The position numbers were made by a program, and so were the translations under genes. Under the pieces are notes generated by a model. The model saw only the letters and a list, made by a program, of their open reading frames with translations, was not told where the DNA came from and ran no database searches. Source: Lacticaseibacillus chiayiensis (GTDB lineage: Bacteria; Bacillota; Bacilli; Lactobacillales; Lactobacillaceae). From it: a stretch of DNA of 64,000 bases. Below, one piece after another: positions 32,126 to 41,982 of the stretch; positions within the stretch are counted from its first letter, which is position 1; each line of letters begins with the position of its first letter. The stretch is taken from assembly GCF_004123795.1 (NCBI RefSeq), contig NZ_MSSM01000008.1, forward strand, positions 1-64,000. The letters run 5' to 3'.

Positions 32126-33508
32126 TTATGCGACTTGTTGACGCCTGTCACCCAACCGCCACTGGATGAAGAAGGTTAGTGCTGCCAACCCAGCTAGCAG
32201 GAAGAAGTCGATCTGACTGCCGGCAGCCTCGGCACCAGTGGGGGCGAGGCGTTGTTGCAAGGTGATGATGGCTGATAGACTGGCAGTGCCTAGTGAACCG
32301 GCGTATTGTTGCAGGGTATTGAACAACGAGTTGATGTCGGCTTTTTCCGGGCCGTTGACCATGGTGCTGGCATCAGACATGGTGTTGCCGAAGCCGAAAT
32401 TGAAGCCCACCCGAAAAATCAGATAAAAGCCGACGACCATCGCCATGCCTAGTTGATGCGTGAACAGACCGAGCAACATGGCACCGACAATCATGGCGGC
32501 ATCGCTGATCAACAATAACCAATGGGCTCCGAAGCGATCATACAAGGTGCCGCCAATCGGTGAAACTGCCGCGCCGAGCAAAGAGCCGGGCAATAATAGC
32601 AATCCGGCAACAGAAGCATTGGTGTGCAGGACATTTTCGGCAAACATCGGAATGACAAAAGCGATGCCGACGTTACCAAACTGCAGAATGAAGAAATTAA
32701 TCGCACGGGCGCGAATGCCTGGGTGTTTGAGTAATGAAAAATTGAGTAACGGTGTTGATGTATGCCGCAAATGAAGACTCATGCCGATGATAGCGATGGC
32801 TAACGCGGCAGCATAAACCCAGAAAGTAATGGTGATGCCAGCTGCCGTGAATTGATCGAGCAGTTCGATGAGTGAAAATAAACCTACCGCCAATAGTAAG
32901 AAGCCGATGAAGTCGAAGCGATCGGTGGTGGTGCGTGCTTTAACGCGAATGGTTGCTTCACCCATGGACCAGACTAATAAAATGACAGGCAATACCAGCC
33001 AGAAAATCATGCGCCATGATGCGTAGTAAGTTAACAAACCGCCGTATGTTGGGCCTAATGCTGGCGCCAATGACGTGACAACGCTCGCCATGCCGACGTA
33101 AAGGCCGAGATGCGCCTGGGGGATTAGGGTCAGAATCAGATGAAACATCAAAGGTGTCGAGACCCCAGTCGCTAACGCCTGTAGTAGCCGGCCGGCAAAA
33201 AGGATCGGAAAGTTCGGCGCCCAGATACATAGCAGCGTTCCGGTTAAGGCACACAAAATGGCCCCACGAAACAAGGAGCGCGTGTTAAAACGGCGTAATA
33301 AAAAAGCAGTCGTACTCATGACCAACGTGACCATCAATAAGTAGCCAGAAGTGAGCCATTGAACCGTCGATAAGTACACATGCAACGATTTGATCAACGT
33401 GGGAAAGGTGACATTCATCGACGTTTCAACCAAAATACCGACAAACGTCAGCAATCCTGCCGATAAAATAGCCAGTTGGATGCGATGTGAGACAGGTGAA
33501 GTCTTCAT
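32126..33508 (-). CDS. MFS drug:H+ antiporter (DHA2-like, EmrB/QacA group)
   Basis: 460 residues with about 12-14 hydrophobic helices. The first helix has VETSMNVTFPTL (motif D1-like), motif A-like sequence lies near LLRRFNTRSLFRG, and motif C-like sequence lies in SLAPALGPTYGG. These features mark a proton-driven multidrug exporter. The start at 33508 has GAAGG seven bases upstream; the frame is open to 33637 but without a site there. Monocistronic and leftward. No adjacent regulator. Substrate unknown. Confidence 0.85.
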   Translation of the reverse strand: MKTSPVSHRIQLAILSAGLLTFVGILVETSMNVTFPTLIKSLHVYLSTVQWLTSGYLLMVTLVMSTTAFLLRRFNTRSLFRGAILCALTGTLLCIWAPNFPILFAGRLLQALATGVSTPLMFHLILTLIPQAHLGLYVGMASVVTSLAPALGPTYGGLLTYYASWRMIFWLVLPVILLVWSMGEATIRVKARTTTDRFDFIGFLLLAVGLFSLIELLDQFTAAGITITFWVYAAALAIAIIGMSLHLRHTSTPLLNFSLLKHPGIRARAINFFILQFGNVGIAFVIPMFAENVLHTNASVAGLLLLPGSLLGAAVSPIGGTLYDRFGAHWLLLISDAAMIVGAMLLGLFTHQLGMAMVVGFYLIFRVGFNFGFGNTMSDASTMVNGPEKADINSLFNTLQQYAGSLGTASLSAIITLQQRLAPTGAEAAGSQIDFFLLAGLAALTFFIQWRLGDRRQQVA

Positions 33509-33939
33509 GTGTGTGCCTTCGTTTCTATAATTTCGCCTGAAATAGACCTGGGACACTGCTGACGATAGCAGATTTCTAAGCAGCGCGCAAACGGTTTCAT
33601 GCGGTGGATGTGTATCAGTCACAACAGACTTAGCCAATAAATACGACTATGCCAATTAATGCCGCTAGCCAACAAAGATAAGACACTAGATCAAGCGCCC
33701 CAGTGGAAGATTGGGATTGACACTAAAGCCGATAACAATTCTTTTTGAACGAATAGTGCCTTATTCTCTGCGCTCGTCCTATATTTATACTATCAGTAAC
33801 TCAGGATCAACAGAATAAAAGCCGAGAAAGGCGACGTTAACTTGGCAATTTTAGTTATGGTACTGCTAGCTTAACTCGTTACGTGAATGACCAGTAGAGA
33901 TTATTTTCTCGTTTTGGCTTTATATACGTAGCGACAAAA
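33509..33939. other. Intergenic region with no gene seen
   Basis: No convincing reading frame, promoter or repeat stands out. It should contain the leftward promoter of the MFS gene, but no good hexamer pair was found. Confidence 0.4.
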
Positions 33940-33989
33940 AAGATTCTATAGTCATTAGCATTTTACTTCACTAATAACAATAGAATCTT
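33940..33989 (-). terminator. Terminator of the TetR-MMPL operon
   Basis: AAGATTCTAT (33940-33949) pairs with ATAGAATCTT (33980-33989). In the leftward direction the stem is followed by TTTTTT. Confidence 0.75.
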
Positions 33990-34135
33990 CATTACTAATA
34001 CTTTTTATCATTGATTACTCGTCACGGTGCTGAAGCTTATTGATGAGCCATGCCCCTGTAGTACGTACTAATAGCTGCTGATACGTGCTTTGGGCGATGC
34101 AGGAAAGTTGCGGATGGTGATTTTGGTATTGCCGC

Positions 34136-37100
34136 TTAGTGTGTGTGCGGCGTAGCATGCGTAGATGATTGACGTTGTTTGCGCGTCAACTTAGCTGCAG
34201 TAGATGCTACAACAGGGGCATCAGGTGTGGGCTTTTTTGGACTGGTATAACCGGAATCACCGGAACCATCATGCGGGCCGGGGCCTTGTGGGTGGTTGTT
34301 TTTTTGCATCTGTTTGTCGGTCAGACTGATGACGCTGGACATAACCAGTGGCAGCAGAAAGACGAGTAAAATCAGTCCGAAGATAACGACTAGAGCCACC
34401 TGAATTAGGGTGGTAATGCCGGATGGAATCATCGCTGCGAAAGTGCCGCTTAAGATAATCGCTGCCGAGATGACAACCGCTCCGATAACAGTGGCGGCTT
34501 TGGCGATGCGCTGGGTCATGGTGCCGCCTTCTAGGGCATTATCGCGGTATCGAACCATGAGGAAGATGCTATAGTCAACACCAAGGGCAACAAGCATGAT
34601 GAAGCCGAAGAATGGCGTATTCCAAGTTAGCATATCACGCCCGAGGACATAAGTTGAGAATAGCTTGGTCAAGCCCAATGAGGTGACGTAAGCAGTGATA
34701 AGTGTTGCGATGATGCTGATTGGCTGAATCAGTGATCGGGTGACCACAATCAGCGCGATGCTGATACCGATGATCATGATCGCGGCGGTACGTTCGAAGT
34801 CGCCATTCGCAAGATCCTGAAGATCAGCGGTTTGAGAAGTTTGTCCACCAATCGCCACAGTCGCATCAGCAAGCGGTGTATGTTTCAGTTTAGCGGTGAG
34901 ATCTGTTTTGATTGTTCGAATCTGTTGCGCCGCGGTATCGGTACTTGGATCGTCTTTTAACACGACTGTTAGCTTAGTGATTTTATTACCATCGAACATA
35001 TAAGTTGAGAGCGCTGGTTTAAAAGTTTTGCTTTTTAGCGTTGCATCTGGAATATAGAATTTGTTACCTAAATACGAATGTTGCAGTTCGGTTAAATATT
35101 GTTTCATGCTGGTACTCCCGTTTGCGATCGTACCAAGCGCTTTGTCGGCGGAAGTGAGTCCGGATTGCATGGAACTGACTTGCTGGGAGATCGCTTTGAC
35201 TTTCGTATTCAGGGTCTGAACACCGGTGTTAACCTGTTCGGCGCCACTGGCAATTTGTGAAGCACCATTGTTTAGCGAGTCGTTTTGGCTAGCAAGTTGG
35301 GAAGAACCGGAGCTGAGCTGGTTCATACCCGAAACCAGTGTCGGGACTTGGTTGTTCAGGGAGTTGATGCCGCTATTCAGTTGATTGGTGCCATTGGTCA
35401 GTGTGCCAATGCCGTTGTTCATAGCAGTCGTGCCAGCATTTAAGGTTTTAATACCGTCACCTAAAGCTCCCGTACTATCAGTCAGTTGATGAACGCCATT
35501 GAAAAAAGTATTGATCTTGTCCAGAACCTGCTGATTTAGCTGATCGCCAGCCGGTCGTTGATTGATAAGCGTAAGAATTTGTTGCGCGGTTCCGCTTAAC
35601 GTTTCTATCTGACTGTCGAGCTGGTTCATGGCGTTGGTAAGTTTGCTTGACTGACTGCTGAGCTGATTCATGCCGCTAGCAAGAACCGTGCTATTGCTTT
35701 TAAGCTGATTCATGCCTTGGGTTAATTGATTAGAGCCGCTTTTTAGCGCGTTGACACCAGAACTAAGCGCTGGTAGCTGACTGCTCAACTGGCCGAGACC
35801 ATTATTTAACGATGTCACACCGGATGTGTATTGACCGATGCCATTGCTGAGGCTATTTGCTCCTGTAGACAACGTTGAGGTGCCATTCGCCAATGTTTGC
35901 ACCTGCTGGGTACTACCAGCGACGTTAGCATTTTTGATTCCCGCACTGGCATCATTGAGTCCAGACTGAACCTGTTTCAGACCTTTGACACTTTGAGTTA
36001 AACCACTAGTAATTGTTTTGAGTTGATCATTAAGATACAACGATTTAATTTTACTGCCACTCGGTTGAGTGACCGAAGCGACGGTTTTGACCCCTTTTTC
36101 TTTTTGCAGGTAGTTGGTGACGTCATCGATAGTACCAAGAACTGTCGGGGTGTTCAGCGCATGCTTACTTTGAATGTAAATGGTCGTCGGCGAAGCCATG
36201 CCTTTTGAGTAATGGTCCTGAATCAGACGATAGCCAACTTTGGATTGCAGGGTTTCCGGCAATTCGTCCGCGTTGTTAAAGTTAAGCGTCTGATTGGCAT
36301 TCAACAAAAATGGCACTACGATAATGGCGATCGTGCCAAGGGTGATAAGCGGTCGTGCGATAGCAACTTTGGAAAGATTGCGCCATAGTTTACTGGTACT
36401 ATGACCATCCAGATTATTGCTTGGCCAGAATAGCTTTTCGCCCATGTTCGCCATAAAGAACATGTTTAGCGTTAACAGGACGACAAGAAGAACGAGCACC
36501 CCGATAGCAACCCCAACCGCAGAACGATAGAACTTAAAATTGGCAAGGCCAAGAACAGAAAAACCAATCAATACCGATACACCGGAATAAAGAATCGTGC
36601 GGCCGCCAAATCGTCGGGCGATCCCAGCAGCTTTGATACGTGGAATTCCTTGCGAAAGCGCTGCCTTAAAGTCATCGTATAGCAAAATGTTGTAATCAGT
36701 CCCGATTCCGAATAAGACAACGACAAGGAAGACTTGAGTAAAATTGGAAATCGGAAAATTAAACTTATCTGCTAGTGTCATCACGATATTTAGCGATGTC
36801 AGGAAAGAAATTGCAACCGTAAGTAATGATACTAATGGCACAATCGGTGAGCGGAAAACAATGATCAACACTATGAAGATAAAAATGGCAGCAATTATTT
36901 CAGTTTTCTGGATACCTTTTTCCGTTACCGTGGAGAAGTCGTCATTGAGCACAGCACTGCCGGTGACATACGTTTTGACGTTGGCAGTTTTGATTTGTTT
37001 CTCTAAGTTTTGTGTTTGCGGCCGTACTTGACCGATAGCCTTGACATCAACTAGCGCCATTTGGGTGGTACCGTCTTTGGCGTCAAGCTGCTTTTTGGAT

Positions 37101-37432
37101 TCAGCGTTGTCAGACGGCTTAGTTACATTGACGATTTTGACAGCCTTTGAATCCTTGAGGTTGGTGAGCGTCTTGTCAATTGCCTTTTTCTGGTCTGTCG
37201 TCAGCTTCTTGTCACCGTTGCTGAAAACGAGCGCGTAGGAACGGACTTTTTGGTTATGATTAGCCCTTTGTTCAATGTTGGCCGCAACTTGGCTCTCTTC
37301 GTTTTTAGGGAGTGATAACGTACCTTTATCGCGAACGATAGCTGATACATCAGGCATTGTCACGAGAACCACCAAAATGACGATGATCCAGAAAATCAAG
37401 GCAGGGATATGACGATTGCGAAACTTCTTCAT
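34136..37432 (-). CDS. MMPL/RND-type transporter with long YhgE-like heptad-repeat ectodomain
   Basis: 1098 residues: one N-terminal helix, an ectodomain, five helices, then a large extracellular region (about residues 460-860), then about five or six helices and a Pro/Ser-rich cytoplasmic tail. The large ectodomain is a tandem array of units of the L-x-x-G/S-x-x-Q/N-L type (for example GMNQLSSQSSKL and LNAGTTAMNNGIGTLTNG). This is the Leu-Gly heptad pattern of YhgE/Pip proteins and points to a long coiled rod. MMPL proteins export lipids or drugs using the proton gradient. It overlaps the TetR gene by four bases (ATGA) and is probably repressed by it. Confidence 0.88.
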   Translation of the reverse strand: MKKFRNRHIPALIFWIIVILVVLVTMPDVSAIVRDKGTLSLPKNEESQVAANIEQRANHNQKVRSYALVFSNGDKKLTTDQKKAIDKTLTNLKDSKAVKIVNVTKPSDNAESKKQLDAKDGTTQMALVDVKAIGQVRPQTQNLEKQIKTANVKTYVTGSAVLNDDFSTVTEKGIQKTEIIAAIFIFIVLIIVFRSPIVPLVSLLTVAISFLTSLNIVMTLADKFNFPISNFTQVFLVVVLFGIGTDYNILLYDDFKAALSQGIPRIKAAGIARRFGGRTILYSGVSVLIGFSVLGLANFKFYRSAVGVAIGVLVLLVVLLTLNMFFMANMGEKLFWPSNNLDGHSTSKLWRNLSKVAIARPLITLGTIAIIVVPFLLNANQTLNFNNADELPETLQSKVGYRLIQDHYSKGMASPTTIYIQSKHALNTPTVLGTIDDVTNYLQKEKGVKTVASVTQPSGSKIKSLYLNDQLKTITSGLTQSVKGLKQVQSGLNDASAGIKNANVAGSTQQVQTLANGTSTLSTGANSLSNGIGQYTSGVTSLNNGLGQLSSQLPALSSGVNALKSGSNQLTQGMNQLKSNSTVLASGMNQLSSQSSKLTNAMNQLDSQIETLSGTAQQILTLINQRPAGDQLNQQVLDKINTFFNGVHQLTDSTGALGDGIKTLNAGTTAMNNGIGTLTNGTNQLNSGINSLNNQVPTLVSGMNQLSSGSSQLASQNDSLNNGASQIASGAEQVNTGVQTLNTKVKAISQQVSSMQSGLTSADKALGTIANGSTSMKQYLTELQHSYLGNKFYIPDATLKSKTFKPALSTYMFDGNKITKLTVVLKDDPSTDTAAQQIRTIKTDLTAKLKHTPLADATVAIGGQTSQTADLQDLANGDFERTAAIMIIGISIALIVVTRSLIQPISIIATLITAYVTSLGLTKLFSTYVLGRDMLTWNTPFFGFIMLVALGVDYSIFLMVRYRDNALEGGTMTQRIAKAATVIGAVVISAAIILSGTFAAMIPSGITTLIQVALVVIFGLILLVFLLPLVMSSVISLTDKQMQKNNHPQGPGPHDGSGDSGYTSPKKPTPDAPVVASTAAKLTRKQRQSSTHATPHTH

Positions 37433-38031
37433 TGAAACACTCTTCTTTCGTTGGTGAGACCGTTCCAAACTTGATTCTTCAAATCGATTGCCAGTGGTTG
37501 TTGATCGGAAACATGGCCTTCGAGTTGCTGTTGCGCCCAGACGATGTCAATCATGCTGACGATGCTACCGTATAAAATAGCGAGCTGCGTGCGGACATCG
37601 GCCTTAACAATGACCCCGCGTTCCTGACCGTCCAAGAGCATGTTGTTGATGAGTGTGATAACACGACCGCGAGCTGCTCGGCTTTCGGCATTGAGGGCTT
37701 CGTTAAAGACATTTTGTTGAATGAAATGCAGTTCTGTCGGATATTGCTCCATAGATTCGATGGCTGCATCGAAAAGCCGGCTGAAAGTCGTTTCCGAATC
37801 GTCAGGATCGTAGGCGGCAGCCTTGGCTAGGACGTCATGGAAAAAGTCCATAATATCTATAAAAGCAGTATTAAGAATATCTTCTTTGCTTTTGAAATGC
37901 CGATAAATCGTGCCAACTGCGACTTTTGCCGCTTTAGCGATGGAAGGTAAGTTGGTTTCGGCGTAACCACGTTCGGCGAATAGCTTTACAGCTTGGGCGA
38001 TGATCGGACTTGGTACTGGAATAAGTTGCAT
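37429..38031 (-). CDS. TetR/AcrR family repressor of the MMPL transporter
   Basis: 200 residues with an N-terminal helix-turn-helix (IIAQAVKLFAERGYAETNLP, then IAKAAKVAVGTIYRHFKSKE) and a helical ligand domain. The ATG overlaps nothing upstream, and its stop overlaps the MMPL start (ATGA), making a two-gene operon. A perfect 16-bp palindrome at 38047-38062 sits between its promoter and start codon, the expected autorepressor site. Induction probably follows binding of the exported compound. Confidence 0.9.
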   Translation of the reverse strand: MQLIPVPSPIIAQAVKLFAERGYAETNLPSIAKAAKVAVGTIYRHFKSKEDILNTAFIDIMDFFHDVLAKAAAYDPDDSETTFSRLFDAAIESMEQYPTELHFIQQNVFNEALNAESRAARGRVITLINNMLLDGQERGVIVKADVRTQLAILYGSIVSMIDIVWAQQQLEGHVSDQQPLAIDLKNQVWNGLTNERRVFQ

Positions 38032-38046
38032 AATAACCTCCTTGTG

Positions 38047-38062
38047 GAATGAACGTTCATTC
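38047..38062 (-). promoter_or_regulatory. Perfect palindromic TetR operator
   Basis: GAATGAACGTTCATTC is a perfect 16-bp palindrome located just downstream of the -10 of the TetR-MMPL promoter. Confidence 0.8.
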
Positions 38063-38066
38063 GCAT

Positions 38067-38095
38067 ATATTAGTGTTTATGAATATTCTTGTCAA
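38067..38095 (-). promoter_or_regulatory. TetR-MMPL operon promoter
   Basis: On the minus strand, -35 TTGACA (38095-38090), 17-bp spacer, -10 TAATAT (38072-38067). Confidence 0.85.
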
Positions 38096-38240
38096 GGCTG
38101 TATAAAAATGGCTTTCAGTGGTGTCATTTGTCGAGCCAAACTTAATGATCTCTGGCTAGACAGAAAAGTGAGTGTGAAGCTAAAATATAGGCATTTACGT
38201 CTTCTGATTTGAATTGATCCGAATAATTTCGGCGACAGAA

Positions 38241-38280
38241 AAACGCGACTGAATTTTCACTGCAAAAATCAGTCGCGTTT
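38241..38280. terminator. Terminator of the sulfur amino acid operon
   Basis: AAACGCGACTGA pairs with TCAGTCGCGTTT (12 bp), with T runs in both directions. Confidence 0.9.
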
Positions 38281-38325
38281 ATTTTTTGCCCTTATCGACG
38301 GAAACATATCTAGTGCTTAAGTGCA

Positions 38326-39024
38326 TCACCGATATGGCATGTTTTGGTCTTCTTGCTTGATGATTTGCAAATACTTATAGATGCTTACGGTGGACATGTT
38401 GAGGTATGTCGCGGTTTTGGCGACGGCATCTTTGAGTTCGAAGAAGTGTTGCTCATAGAGGCGGCGCACGATGGCGATTTTTTCCTTGCGGGTTAGGTCG
38501 GCGATTGGTGGGTTGGGTGAACCCGTTAGTTCGCTGACAACTTGCCGGATCGCACCTTCTGGCTGAATGAACAGATTTTCTGTTGGAGTCGCCGCTGCGA
38601 GGGGGTTCGCTGCAGGCGACAGTTCCGGCTGAAAGGCCTGAAGGAGTTCTTCGCTTAACTTTTCGAGCGTCGCCAGTTGCTGGAAACGGCTGACATCGGT
38701 GTTGATGCAAATCATGCCGATGAGTTCGCCGGCTTCATTTTTGATGAAAAAACTGGCGGAGTTGACTTTTTTGCCATTCATCAACGTGCTTTGATAGTGC
38801 ACGACGTAATCCTGTTGCTGATACAGTTTATCGTGTAGGACTTTGGCGATGAAGTCGGTCGCGGGGGAATCCATGGTGCGTCCGGATATGCTATTTTCCA
38901 GGAAAATAATCGAGGAGTCGTAGCCATCGCTGGCCGGATTAATGGCGTGCATCACGATTTCCGTGGTCGGACCGAGAACATGCGCAAGGAATTTTAAAAA
39001 TGGACAATATGACTCGGGGGTGAT
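38326..39024 (-). CDS. YheO-type PAS/HTH regulator with apparent ATC start
   Basis: 232 codons. An N-terminal YheO-like PAS domain (FLKFLAHVLGPTTEIVMHAI, later IGMICINTDVSRF) is followed by a C-terminal helix-turn-helix (TRKEKIAIVRRL, then KTATYLNMSTVSIYKYLQ). The PAS domain clearly begins upstream of the first ATG (38952), with TPESYCPFLKF preceding it. Yet no ATG, GTG or TTG exists between the previous in-frame stop and this region. ATC at 39024 lies nine bases after AGAAAGGA. Either a rare AUC start or a lost start codon is implied. It is last in the amidotransferase-permease-RidA-lyase operon and may sense a sulfur or amino acid metabolite. Confidence 0.75.
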   Translation of the reverse strand: MTPESYCPFLKFLAHVLGPTTEIVMHAINPASDGYDSSIIFLENSISGRTMDSPATDFIAKVLHDKLYQQQDYVVHYQSTLMNGKKVNSASFFIKNEAGELIGMICINTDVSRFQQLATLEKLSEELLQAFQPELSPAANPLAAATPTENLFIQPEGAIRQVVSELTGSPNPPIADLTRKEKIAIVRRLYEQHFFELKDAVAKTATYLNMSTVSIYKYLQIIKQEDQNMPYR

Positions 39025-39074
39025 CGGAATCCTTCCTTTCTCAATAACCGCATCAGTTCCAGGTTGCGTCGATG

Positions 39075-40220
39075 TTAGATTTTGGCTAATGCCTGGGTTA
39101 AATCAGCGATTAAGTCTTCAGTATCTTCAATGCCGCAAGACAAGCGCAACAGGCTATCGGTGACGCCTTGGGCAGCGCGTTCCTTTGCCGTTAAACAGGC
39201 GTGCGACATGGTGGCAGGGTGGGAAAGAATGGATTCCACACCGCCGAGACTGACGGCAAAAATCGGCAATTGCAATGCATCGATAAACGTGTTTAACCGC
39301 GCTTTGTCGGCGTCAGCAATTTCAAATGACAGCACCGCACCGCCGTTTTCTGCTTGGCGCATGTGGACGTCATGATTGGGATGATCCGGCAATCCCGGGA
39401 AGTAGACTTGTTTGATTTTGGGATGTGCCTGTAAAAAGGTCGCGATCCGCTGGGCGTTGTGCTTGGATTGTTGCATGCGCAGACCCATTGTTTTCATGCC
39501 GCGCAAGACCAACCATGCGTCTTCAACGCCGAGGATGCTGCCAAATTCTTTTTGAAAAAGAGACAGTTCTTCAGCGATTGCCTGGTTGTTGGTTAAAACC
39601 GCGCCTGCGACCACGTCACTATGACCATTGATGAATTTCGTCAGACTTTCGATGACGATGTCGCAACCGAGTGCCAAGGGCTTTTGATAAAGCGGCGTCA
39701 TGAACGTGTTGTCAGCCACTGTCAAAATGTCATGGGCCTTGGCGAGCGTCACGATCGGCTGCATGTCGGTGACTTTCAGCAGCGGGTTTGACGGGGTTTC
39801 AACGTAAATCATTTTGGTTTTGGGCGTTAGTGCCTGTTCAATATTAGCAAGTTGATCATAAGCTGTAAACACGACATCAATGCCATACTTAGGCAGAATC
39901 TTGGTCGCAAACGCCCCAGTGCCGCCGTAAACTTCAATCGGGAAAATGACTTGATCGCCCGCATTGAGCAGCATGAGCGCATTGGCAATCGCGGCCATGC
40001 CGGAGCTGAACACAAAACTGAAGCGGGCGTCGGCAATTTTGGCTAAACCATCCTGCAAGGCATCGATGGTGGGGTTACCAAAACGCGTGTACATGTAATC
40101 GCGATTGGTGCCTAAAGCCGGACTGTTGAAGGTGGAAGCTTGGTATTTAGGAATCGAAGACGCACCGGTATGGCTGTCGATGACGGGGTAGCCATGTAAA
40201 AGATCCGTATTGATACCCAC
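39075..40220 (-). CDS. PLP-dependent cystathionine lyase/synthase (Cys/Met metabolism family)
   Basis: 381 residues of the MetB/MetC/CGL fold-type I family. The PLP lysine is in ESLTKFINGHSD, the PLP aspartate in VADNTF, and the phosphate-binding part in YTRFGNPT and SSGMAAI. It may cleave cystathionine or cysteine, or act in trans-sulfuration; the family cannot be split by eye. The GTG at 40220 follows GGAGG at eight bases. It lies three bases after ridA. Together with RidA it suggests beta-elimination chemistry producing 2-aminoacrylate. Confidence 0.88.
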   Translation of the reverse strand: MGINTDLLHGYPVIDSHTGASSIPKYQASTFNSPALGTNRDYMYTRFGNPTIDALQDGLAKIADARFSFVFSSGMAAIANALMLLNAGDQVIFPIEVYGGTGAFATKILPKYGIDVVFTAYDQLANIEQALTPKTKMIYVETPSNPLLKVTDMQPIVTLAKAHDILTVADNTFMTPLYQKPLALGCDIVIESLTKFINGHSDVVAGAVLTNNQAIAEELSLFQKEFGSILGVEDAWLVLRGMKTMGLRMQQSKHNAQRIATFLQAHPKIKQVYFPGLPDHPNHDVHMRQAENGGAVLSFEIADADKARLNTFIDALQLPIFAVSLGGVESILSHPATMSHACLTAKERAAQGVTDSLLRLSCGIEDTEDLIADLTQALAKI

Positions 40221-40223
40221 TTT

Positions 40224-40607
40224 TTAATCCTCCGGCACTTCCGCAACCATGTCGACTTCCAGTAATGTCTGAGCCGGTAATTCGCTAACCAAAACCGCGG
40301 TGCGCGCCGGGAACCCGTCATGGAAATAGGAACGGTATACCTGATCAAACGTCGGCAGTAACTTGAGATCGTTGATGTACACGGTTGTTTTGGCCACATG
40401 ATCAAAGGAGGTCCCGTTATCCACCAAAATGTGATTCAAGTTGGCCATCACTTGTTTGGTTTGGGCAATGATACCGTCCGGGATGTCCTTGGATTCCGGT
40501 ATAAATGGTAGTTGGCCAGAGGTGAAAAGAACCGAACCGATTTGGGTAGCGGCGCTGTAACTGCCAATGGGAGCAGGGGCGTTCGTGCTGGTCAAACGTT
40601 TAATCAT
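40224..40607 (-). CDS. ridA: RidA/YjgF-family enamine/imine deaminase
   Basis: 127 residues with the RidA signature (APIGSYSAA early, LFTSGQLPF, FPARTAVLVSELP with the conserved arginine, and a terminal EVDMVAEV). RidA hydrolyses reactive 2-aminoacrylate released by PLP enzymes. The ATG at 40607 has AGAGG seven bases upstream within the end of the permease gene; another ATG lies two codons earlier. It is placed directly before a PLP lyase, as expected for damage control. Confidence 0.93.
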   Translation of the reverse strand: MIKRLTSTNAPAPIGSYSAATQIGSVLFTSGQLPFIPESKDIPDGIIAQTKQVMANLNHILVDNGTSFDHVAKTTVYINDLKLLPTFDQVYRSYFHDGFPARTAVLVSELPAQTLLEVDMVAEVPED

Positions 40608-41982
40608 ATTCATACCTCTTTTTCTTAGTTTGATAGTTGAAGAGCATCATCCCAAACGGAATCACGACATAGCCGAGGATCATGGCGATAATCGCAAAAT
40701 AATTCGGGGCGTGCTGGTTATTGGCATCAAGAATAGTAAATTGACCAATCCAGTCAAACTTAATAAGTAACAAAACGGTCAGGATTAGTGACAACGCCGG
40801 GCAAATCAAGTCGGTGAGCGCATTTGGGCGAGCCTGATTGATGAGTCGGCGATCACCACGGCCACGGAAGAATTTCATGACACATAGCGGAATGATCAGA
40901 AACTGAACGAACCGGGAGATCGAACTGAGAATGATGATGCTCGTCATGTCGTAACGAAAGGCCATCGGTAGCAGCACCGCCAACGCAACGGTCAAAAGAA
41001 ACGCCGGCAGCGGGAAATTTTTCGCCGTCCGACCGGCTAACCAGCTTGGCAGTTGGCCTTGTTTGGCAATGGCTTCCAACACGCGTGGACTGTGGAATGA
41101 GGAGGCGACATTGATACCCAACATCGAAATCAGTGCCCCATATAACACAATATTTTGAATCAGCGGGTTATTGAAAACCGCCACTAAAGCCACGACCTCT
41201 TTGGTAGCCATCATCGCCTGCGGATTCACCATCATGGCAATCCAGACAACACCGATATAGACGACCGCAATCACCGAAATGGCAAGAGGAATGGCAATCG
41301 GCAGATTTTTTTCCGGCTTTTCCATGTCATCGGCACCACTGGTAACGCTTTCAAAACCAGTGAAAGCATAAAACGCGGCGATGACGCCCATCACCAAGGT
41401 ACTCAGGGTTGCATTGCTGCCGGCGCTGGTTAACCGGTCGATTTGGGCAAAATGGTTCGCGCCGGTCGTGGTAATGACGCCGATGCCGAAAATGATGAAA
41501 ACCAGTAAAGCGGCTAATTTGCCAATCGTTGATAGATTGTTGACGAGCTCGAAGAATTTTGGCCCGAAGCAGTTAATGACGAGCAGCGACAACATCAGTA
41601 AAATCAGGCTGATGGTGACCAGCATCAAGTCATTTTGGTCAAAGCCGAAAATGCGCAAGACGGTTTTGACAACCGCTGTGGCCATGACGCCCCAGGCAAT
41701 GCAGGTGGCAATGTACCGGGTGATGCCGACGTAAAAACCGACATGTTCACCAAAGGCTGCTTTGGCGTAAATATAAGCTGCGCCGCTGTGAGCGACATAT
41801 TTGGCAGCAGAGGCGAACGTCACGGCTAAGATGGCCGCAAAGAAGGCGGCGATCCCATAAAGAATTAACGCTTTGGAGCCAGAAGACTGCACCACGGCAC
41901 CTGGGGAAAGAAAAATACCGGAGCCGATAATGGAATTGATGGCCAATAAAACGATGGACCAGAAACCGATTTTCTTTTTCAT
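40600..41982 (-). CDS. APC-superfamily amino acid permease
   Basis: 460 residues with about twelve helices. The helix-1 motif IIGSGIFLSPG and the GFESVTSGADDMEKPEKNLP segment in mid-protein are typical of APC amino acid transporters. The start overlaps the amidotransferase stop by four bases (ATGA) and its end overlaps ridA, so expression is tightly coupled. Substrate is unknown; operon context points to a gamma-glutamyl or sulfur amino acid compound. Confidence 0.9.
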   Translation of the reverse strand: MKKKIGFWSIVLLAINSIIGSGIFLSPGAVVQSSGSKALILYGIAAFFAAILAVTFASAAKYVAHSGAAYIYAKAAFGEHVGFYVGITRYIATCIAWGVMATAVVKTVLRIFGFDQNDLMLVTISLILLMLSLLVINCFGPKFFELVNNLSTIGKLAALLVFIIFGIGVITTTGANHFAQIDRLTSAGSNATLSTLVMGVIAAFYAFTGFESVTSGADDMEKPEKNLPIAIPLAISVIAVVYIGVVWIAMMVNPQAMMATKEVVALVAVFNNPLIQNIVLYGALISMLGINVASSFHSPRVLEAIAKQGQLPSWLAGRTAKNFPLPAFLLTVALAVLLPMAFRYDMTSIIILSSISRFVQFLIIPLCVMKFFRGRGDRRLINQARPNALTDLICPALSLILTVLLLIKFDWIGQFTILDANNQHAPNYFAIIAMILGYVVIPFGMMLFNYQTKKKRYEYD

